DNA of 11,584 nt from the NCBI GenBank assembly GCA_913054415.1, contig CAJXII010000035.1, forward strand, positions 1 to 11,584, given 5' to 3'. Positions 7,080-11,584 of the stretch are shown one piece after another. The notes beneath the pieces were generated by a model that saw nothing but the letters and a program-made list of their open reading frames with translations, was not told where the DNA came from and ran no database searches. How positions within the stretch are numbered: position 1 is the first letter of the stretch; each line of letters begins with the position of its first letter. This DNA comes from an uncultured Arcobacter sp. GTDB lineage: Bacteria; Campylobacterota; Campylobacteria; Campylobacterales; Arcobacteraceae. A program made the translations under genes and the position numbers.

Positions 7080-9066
7080 GTGTTTCTACATCTTCTAAAG
7101 GTTGAGGTTTTCCAAAATAATACCCTTGTGTATAATCAACACCAAGATCTCTTAGAAGCTTGAAAGTTTCTTCATCCTCTACAAACTCTGCAACAGTTTG
7201 AATATTTTGTTCTTGTGCAAAAGTAACTATTGTTTTTACTACAGATAGTGAGTAGTCATCACATGTTATATTTTTGATTAGACAACCATCTATTTTTAAT
7301 ATATCTGGTTGATAGTCTAATAATCTTTCAAAGTTAGAATAACCAGCTCCAAAATCATCAATAGCAATTTTTACACCATACTCTTTTACTTTTGTGATAA
7401 ATTCTCTAATAATATCAAAATATTTAACACCCTCATCTTCAAGTAATTCAAATACAACTCTTGATGTATTTGCTTTGTGTTTGTCAAGGTATTCAAAGAT
7501 ATTATTTCTAGTGCTTTCTTGTTCTATATCCAATATAGATAAGTTCATAGATATATCAACATTTGTATTTTCTAATGCTTGAAAAGAGTTACCAAGCACC
7601 ATATTTGTAATTTGTGAATAGTATTTCCCCTTTTTTGATATATCCAAAAAGAAAAATGGAGATAAAACCTTTCCATCTTCTGCTACTAGTCGCACTAATG
7701 ACTCATATTTTTCTATTTGTTGAGTTTGGTTATTAACTATTGGTTGAAAATATGAGATTATTTTGTAGTTGTTAAGTGCTTGTTTTATCATAGATATAGT
7801 TTGGATATTTGATTGTGCTTTTTGTGTAGCTTTTTCTACTAAATCATTTGCAATTATGAAATCTTTTGTGGTGTTAAGTAATGATTTAATACCTAGTTTT
7901 GCATTTTCTAATATTGAATTATTATCGTATGAGATACTTATTAAAATTGACATATCATATTCTATATTGTCAAACGATACGGTATCCTCTTTTAGTTGAT
8001 GTTGAAAAGCTTTAATATTGGCTTCAAATTTTTCTTTGTTTTGCAAATAATAAGATGATTCAGTAAGAAGTGCATATTCCCCTTGACCTAATTGAAATAC
8101 TTTTGTTAAATCATATTCTTTTGGTATATGCTCATCTATATATTCAGAGATTTTATCTTGAATAAGTTCGATAGTTACATAATCATAAAAATCCTCTAAA
8201 ATATCAAAATCCTCTAATTTAAAATATAAAATAAGTGGGTTTTTAAGATTTAGTATCATATCGTCTAATTGTTTTTTGGGATTCATAACTTTACTAATAT
8301 CATCCCTTAAAGCCATATACTCAATAATCTCTCCATTTTCATCTAAAATAGGCTTGATTGTAGTTTTAAGATAATGTATTCCACCTCTTTTTGATACAAA
8401 TTTTAATATACCTTGCCATATCTCTTTTTTATTTTTAAGTGTATCCCATATCTCTTTATGTATCTCTTGGGATTGTTTATATTGTAGTAGCGAATGATAC
8501 TCTTGCCCTATAAGTTCTTCCCTTGAATAGTTTGATAGTTTACAAAATGCATCGTTAGCATAGGTGATGATATTATCTTTATCTAAAACAGTAATAATAG
8601 CACTTTTATCTGTAATCTCTTTGTATTGTTCTAAAAGATTATTACTTTTTATTATATCTTGTTTAAGTTTTATTTTTTCTACAACTTTTTCTAAAGTTGA
8701 TAAAAATTGATCTAAATCTATTGGTTTTAAAAGATACCCTTCTACACCTAGCTTGATACTTTCCATAAAATAACCAGATTCATTATAAGCAGATAATACC
8801 AAAATAGATACATTAGATCCACTCTCTCTTATCTTATATATCATATCAAGGCCATTGAGTATTGGCATATTAATATCTGTAATAATCAAATCTATGTCGT
8901 TTTGCATAAATTTATCATATCCATCTTGTCCATTGACTGCTACAACAATCTCATCAAAAAAATCTTCCAAGATCATATGTGTAGTTTCTCTGGCATCTTT
9001 ATTGTCTTCAATATAAAGTAGTTTTAGTGTTGAAGTATATTTTAGTAGCGTATCAAGATTTTGCAT
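7075..9066 (-). CDS. REC-PAS-degenerate GGDEF-EAL protein, predicted cyclic di-GMP phosphodiesterase
   Basis: Numbering is from the ATG at 9066 (663 residues). The receiver domain (about 10-125) has Glu20/Asp21, phospho-acceptor Asp64 in ITDINMP, Ser92 and Lys114-Pro115. A PAS domain with C-terminal PAC segment follows (about 150-262). Residues about 270-405 resemble a GGDEF domain, but the signature is GQGEY (327-331), so cyclase activity is unlikely. The EAL domain (about 430-660) keeps the catalytic set: Glu455 in ESLVRL, the Asn of MNLS, the first Glu of FELLE, Asp570-Asp571 in DDFGAGYS, Lys591 in LKIDG, the first Glu of AEFVE and the Gln of TQGYYF. It should cut cyclic di-GMP to pGpG in the cytoplasm. 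There are no membrane segments. It lies between the chemoreceptor and kinase genes, 18 and 14 nt away. Phosphorylation of the receiver presumably tunes activity, and the PAS ligand is unknown. Confidence 0.9.
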   Translation of the reverse strand: MQNLDTLLKYTSTLKLLYIEDNKDARETTHMILEDFFDEIVVAVNGQDGYDKFMQNDIDLIITDINMPILNGLDMIYKIRESGSNVSILVLSAYNESGYFMESIKLGVEGYLLKPIDLDQFLSTLEKVVEKIKLKQDIIKSNNLLEQYKEITDKSAIITVLDKDNIITYANDAFCKLSNYSREELIGQEYHSLLQYKQSQEIHKEIWDTLKNKKEIWQGILKFVSKRGGIHYLKTTIKPILDENGEIIEYMALRDDISKVMNPKKQLDDMILNLKNPLILYFKLEDFDILEDFYDYVTIELIQDKISEYIDEHIPKEYDLTKVFQLGQGEYALLTESSYYLQNKEKFEANIKAFQHQLKEDTVSFDNIEYDMSILISISYDNNSILENAKLGIKSLLNTTKDFIIANDLVEKATQKAQSNIQTISMIKQALNNYKIISYFQPIVNNQTQQIEKYESLVRLVAEDGKVLSPFFFLDISKKGKYYSQITNMVLGNSFQALENTNVDISMNLSILDIEQESTRNNIFEYLDKHKANTSRVVFELLEDEGVKYFDIIREFITKVKEYGVKIAIDDFGAGYSNFERLLDYQPDILKIDGCLIKNITCDDYSLSVVKTIVTFAQEQNIQTVAEFVEDEETFKLLRDLGVDYTQGYYFGKPQPLEDVETL

Positions 9067-9081
9067 CAATTAATCCCTATA
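9064..9081 (-). promoter_or_regulatory. Ribosome binding site deciding the EAL-gene start (TTG-ATG doublet)
   Basis: On the minus strand AGGGA (9078-9074) stands 7 nt before ATG (9066-9064) and 4 nt before the adjacent TTG (9069-9067). Spacing favours the ATG, shortening the longest possible reading by one residue. Confidence 0.65.
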
Positions 9082-9084
9082 TTT

Positions 9085-11484
9085 CTAAAAACTTTCCCAT
9101 TCATCATCACTTGTATTTGACTCTACAGGGTTTAGTGTTGTTGGATTAGAAGATACTGGTGGTTGAGTTGAAACTGCCACAGAATGTCTTCTATCTACAC
9201 CTTGATAATCAATATCGCTTCCAGCAACTCTTCTTTCTACTTGGCCAATCTCATCATCTGTTTTTGCTTTGACTGTATCTTTTCCTATAAACTCTTTTTC
9301 ATCAGCACTTTGCACTACAAGTTTAGCAATAGAATCTGTCTGAACAGCTACACCTTGAGTTTGTGAAGCAATAGATGCTATTTGTTGAGTCTCTTTATCT
9401 AAAGATGATACTGCATCATTGATTTGCTCTATACCATTTTTTTGTTCTCTACTTGCAGATTCTACTAATGAGATTAATTCAAGTGTATTGATAATATTTT
9501 CATTTAATTTATCATATCCATCTATCATCTCATTTGCTATAGTTCTACCATTGTTAGCTTTTGTTGTTGCTTCTTGCACAAGAGCTTTAATATCATTTGC
9601 TGCATCCGCACTTCTACTTGCTAGGTTTCTAACCTCTTGAGCAACTACTGCAAAACCTTTTCCAGCTTCACCAGCAGTTGCTGCTTCAACTGCTGCATTT
9701 AGAGATAAAATATTTGTTTGGAATGCTATTTGATCTATGATTGTGATAGCTTCATTTATCGCATTTACTTTTTCATCTATTTCATTCATAGAATTATTTG
9801 TCTCTTGTGCTAATTTTTGACCTTCACCTACAGAGTCTTGAACAGATTTACCATAGTTTGCCATCTGTATTACATTTTCTGTATTACTTACTATTCTAGA
9901 TGTTATCTCTTCAAGAGCTGCTGCTGTTTCTTCAAGAGCTGCTGCATTTGAGTTTGCACTTCTGTTTAATACATCAACATTTTGTAAAAGTGCATCACTA
10001 CTATAGCTTAGTGTTAAACCATTTTGTTTATTATCTACTAACATCTCATTGATTGTATCTCTTAGTTTATTGATATCAGTAACAAGAAGATCAAACACTC
10101 CACCTTTTGCAATATTTTGAAGTTCAAGTTTCTCTCTATAATCGTATTTTGCATATTGTTCTAAGATACTATTTAGATCTATAAAGTGTTGTTTGATAGT
10201 AGATATCATATCGTTTACACTGTTTTTAAAGTTTTCTAATGTTTGATTTGATGTATGTCCTTGGATAGTTTCACTTAACCAACCTTGTTTTACTTTTTCA
10301 ATAGTTTGATTTGCAACTTCGATAAGTTTGTTATCTTCTTCTATACCATCTTGGATGATTTGTAGATATTTGTTAAAATTGGTTGATACTATACCTATCT
10401 CATCTTGTGATTCAACTTCTATTCTTGAGTTTACATCACTACTTGTAAGAAGATTTACAACAGCATCATTTAATCTATTTAGTTTAGCAAATATATCTTT
10501 TAATATAATAGAAACTAAGATAATTACAACTACAATTAAAGCTATTAAAAAACTTACAAACATCCATAATGTTTGTTGTGTGCTACTTAAATCATCATTT
10601 ATAGTATTTAAAATCTCATTTGCTAAATAATTATCAATCTTTTTAAGTTGATTGATTTTTTGTGTAATTTGTCTAAACCAATATGAACTTTTTATATTAA
10701 AGTCTTGATCTTTATATAATAAAACTTTTCTTATTTTATTCACCTCTTTAATACTTGGATCTTGCAAAGCTTGATCATAAAAATCTTTTGATTTATCAGA
10801 TATAAATATCATCGCATTTGCAAGATAGCTATCTTGGGCTGCAATAAGTCTTATAAATTTGATTTTTGCAGAAGGATTCCACTTATTTTTTGCTAATGCA
10901 TTTGTCCCTATAGCTCTTTCAATTCCAGCTCTTTCTTTACTAAATAAAAAGTTTGAATAAGCTGTAAGCTCTTTGGTAATAGTAGGGTGTTTTGATATTT
11001 TGATAATATTTGCTACTGAATCTAAAATATTTGTATTTAGGCTAGTGTAGTATTTTATCGCTTGTGACAAAGGTATAGATAGATTATCTACTTGATTTCT
11101 TATAGAGTTTATATTTGATAAAGCACTAGATATATGTTGTAAACTTAAAGTTAAGCTTTTGTCTATATTTTGTGTATTGTGTGTAGAGATAAAGTTTTTA
11201 AACTCTTTTATTTTTTTATTTGTAGCCTCTCTTTGTAATGGTAATTTATCTTTAAAATTTACCCCCTTACTTCCTATAAAACCAGCAGTCATACCTCTTT
11301 CTTTTTGAGTTTCATGCACCATTTGTGATAGCTTGATAGAAAGCTCGACACCTACATCTAGCTTTTTTAGAGTTGAGAGATTTTGATAATCACTCATTAT
11401 AGATTTTGCTGAGATCAAAATAAGCCCAATCAATGGCAACAATAACAAAATTATCAATTTTGTTTTGATAGTTATATTTTTCAT
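9085..11484 (-). CDS. Methyl-accepting chemotaxis protein with periplasmic NIT (nitrate/nitrite) sensor domain
   Basis: A 799-residue transmembrane chemoreceptor, numbered from the ATG at 11484. TM1 is about 10-26 and TM2 is 306-328, framing a periplasmic region of about 280 residues. The motif QKERGMTAGFIGSKG (60-74) followed by QREAT (84-88) is characteristic of the NIT domain, linked in other bacteria to nitrate and nitrite sensing. A HAMP domain (about 329-381) is followed by two further HAMP-like segments (about 386-432 and 437-483), then the long coiled-coil signalling domain with tip DQIAFQTNILSLNAAVEAAT and GEAGKGFAVVAQEVRNLA. Thr603 replaces the arginine usual in EAARAGE. Glu-rich EETAAALEEITS is a likely adaptation (methylation) region. 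The low-complexity tail (732-799) ends in EWESF, matching the CheR/CheB tethering pentapeptide. First gene of the minus-strand operon. The NIT ligand is inferred from the family only. Confidence 0.93.
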   Translation of the reverse strand: MKNITIKTKLIILLLLPLIGLILISAKSIMSDYQNLSTLKKLDVGVELSIKLSQMVHETQKERGMTAGFIGSKGVNFKDKLPLQREATNKKIKEFKNFISTHNTQNIDKSLTLSLQHISSALSNINSIRNQVDNLSIPLSQAIKYYTSLNTNILDSVANIIKISKHPTITKELTAYSNFLFSKERAGIERAIGTNALAKNKWNPSAKIKFIRLIAAQDSYLANAMIFISDKSKDFYDQALQDPSIKEVNKIRKVLLYKDQDFNIKSSYWFRQITQKINQLKKIDNYLANEILNTINDDLSSTQQTLWMFVSFLIALIVVVIILVSIILKDIFAKLNRLNDAVVNLLTSSDVNSRIEVESQDEIGIVSTNFNKYLQIIQDGIEEDNKLIEVANQTIEKVKQGWLSETIQGHTSNQTLENFKNSVNDMISTIKQHFIDLNSILEQYAKYDYREKLELQNIAKGGVFDLLVTDINKLRDTINEMLVDNKQNGLTLSYSSDALLQNVDVLNRSANSNAAALEETAAALEEITSRIVSNTENVIQMANYGKSVQDSVGEGQKLAQETNNSMNEIDEKVNAINEAITIIDQIAFQTNILSLNAAVEAATAGEAGKGFAVVAQEVRNLASRSADAANDIKALVQEATTKANNGRTIANEMIDGYDKLNENIINTLELISLVESASREQKNGIEQINDAVSSLDKETQQIASIASQTQGVAVQTDSIAKLVVQSADEKEFIGKDTVKAKTDDEIGQVERRVAGSDIDYQGVDRRHSVAVSTQPPVSSNPTTLNPVESNTSDDEWESF

Positions 11485-11496
11485 CAATACATCCTT
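11482..11496 (-). promoter_or_regulatory. Ribosome binding site deciding the chemoreceptor start (TTG-ATG doublet)
   Basis: On the minus strand AAGGA (11496-11492) lies 7 nt before ATG (11484-11482) and 4 nt before the adjacent TTG (11487-11485). The ATG is the better start, and the protein then begins MKNITIKTKL, with the basic residues directly ahead of TM1. Confidence 0.7.
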
Positions 11497-11514
11497 TATT
11501 TATAATTTTTGAAC

Positions 11515-11544
11515 ATTATACATTTATTTTCCCTAATAAATCCA
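11515..11544 (-). promoter_or_regulatory. Probable sigma70 promoter of the chemoreceptor-EAL-kinase operon
   Basis: On the minus strand a perfect TATAAT -10 lies at 11520-11515, giving a start near 11508 and a short leader of about 24 nt before the ATG at 11484. The -35 is poor: the best hexamer, TGGATT (11544-11539), matches 3 of 6 at 18 bp. Weak -35 elements are usual in Campylobacterota, where the -10 dominates. I saw no sigma54 or sigma28 (flagellar) consensus here. Confidence 0.5.
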
Positions 11545-11552
11545 TACCCAAT

Positions 11553-11580
11553 TAGACAACAAGCCAAATTACTCTATAAT
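11553..11580 (+). promoter_or_regulatory. Divergent sigma70-type promoter reading out of the window
   Basis: TAGACA (11553-11558, 5 of 6 matches to the -35 consensus) is separated by 16 bp from a perfect TATAAT (11575-11580). It points right, back to back with the signalling-operon promoter. A small dyad, AATTA-CTCTA-TAATT, overlaps the -10. The gene it drives lies beyond the window edge. Confidence 0.5.
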
Positions 11581-11584
11581 TAGG

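Noticed and set aside
10328..10630. 100-codon plus-strand ORF opposite the chemoreceptor TM2/HAMP region, and similar short plus-strand ORFs at 7394, 7769, 9184 and 9419
   Set aside because: All are antisense to intact, motif-confirmed signalling genes, and none shows a convincing ribosome binding site or domain.
11500..11536. Seven-codon leader ORF (MYNVQKL) on the minus strand with AGGGA 6 nt upstream, ahead of the chemoreceptor
   Set aside because: Its second and third codons coincide with the TATAAT taken as the -10, so it would not be in the transcript. It is plausible only if a promoter lies further upstream, and none is evident.
11537..11584. Possible sigma54 promoter (minus strand TTGGCTTG) upstream of the chemoreceptor
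   Set aside because: No GC (-12) element at the correct spacing; only half a -24-like element is present.

Overview
The window is AT-rich and almost fully coding. Codons are strongly A/T-ending, with AGA dominating for arginine. The helicase-truB-ispE-smpB order and the cytosolic histidine kinase with an AHQWRQPL H-box point to Campylobacterota. An Arcobacter-like member is my best guess, but the sequence does not prove the genus.

Left half (121-5548, plus strand): a six-gene housekeeping operon reading uvrD/pcrA-like helicase, truB, ispE, smpB, purU, trmL. A good sigma70 promoter at 54-82 precedes it. Genes overlap or lie within 15 nt of each other, so they are probably co-transcribed and partly translationally coupled. 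The theme is nucleic-acid upkeep and translation quality (helicase, tRNA pseudouridine 55, trans-translation, wobble-nucleotide methylation), plus one isoprenoid step and one one-carbon step. The csrA gene that I recall between truB and ispE in Campylobacter is absent: truB and ispE overlap.

Right half (5552-11484, minus strand): a three-gene signalling operon, in transcription order a chemoreceptor with a periplasmic NIT (nitrate/nitrite) sensor domain and a C-terminal CheR/CheB-type pentapeptide; a REC-PAS-degenerate GGDEF-EAL protein predicted to hydrolyse cyclic di-GMP; and a soluble REC-REC-histidine kinase. Gaps are 14-18 nt. No DNA-binding regulator is present, so the inferred output is motility behaviour and cyclic di-GMP level rather than direct transcription control.

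The two operons converge with only 3 nt between stop codons and no visible terminator. The right edge (11485-11584) holds the signalling-operon promoter and a divergent plus-strand promoter reading out of the window. The left edge (1-68) may hold the last codons of an upstream gene. There is no gene-free stretch over about 120 nt. I saw no tRNA, rRNA, CRISPR array, insertion sequence or attachment site. The window is a mostly ordinary chromosomal region, and the signalling cassette is its most distinctive part.
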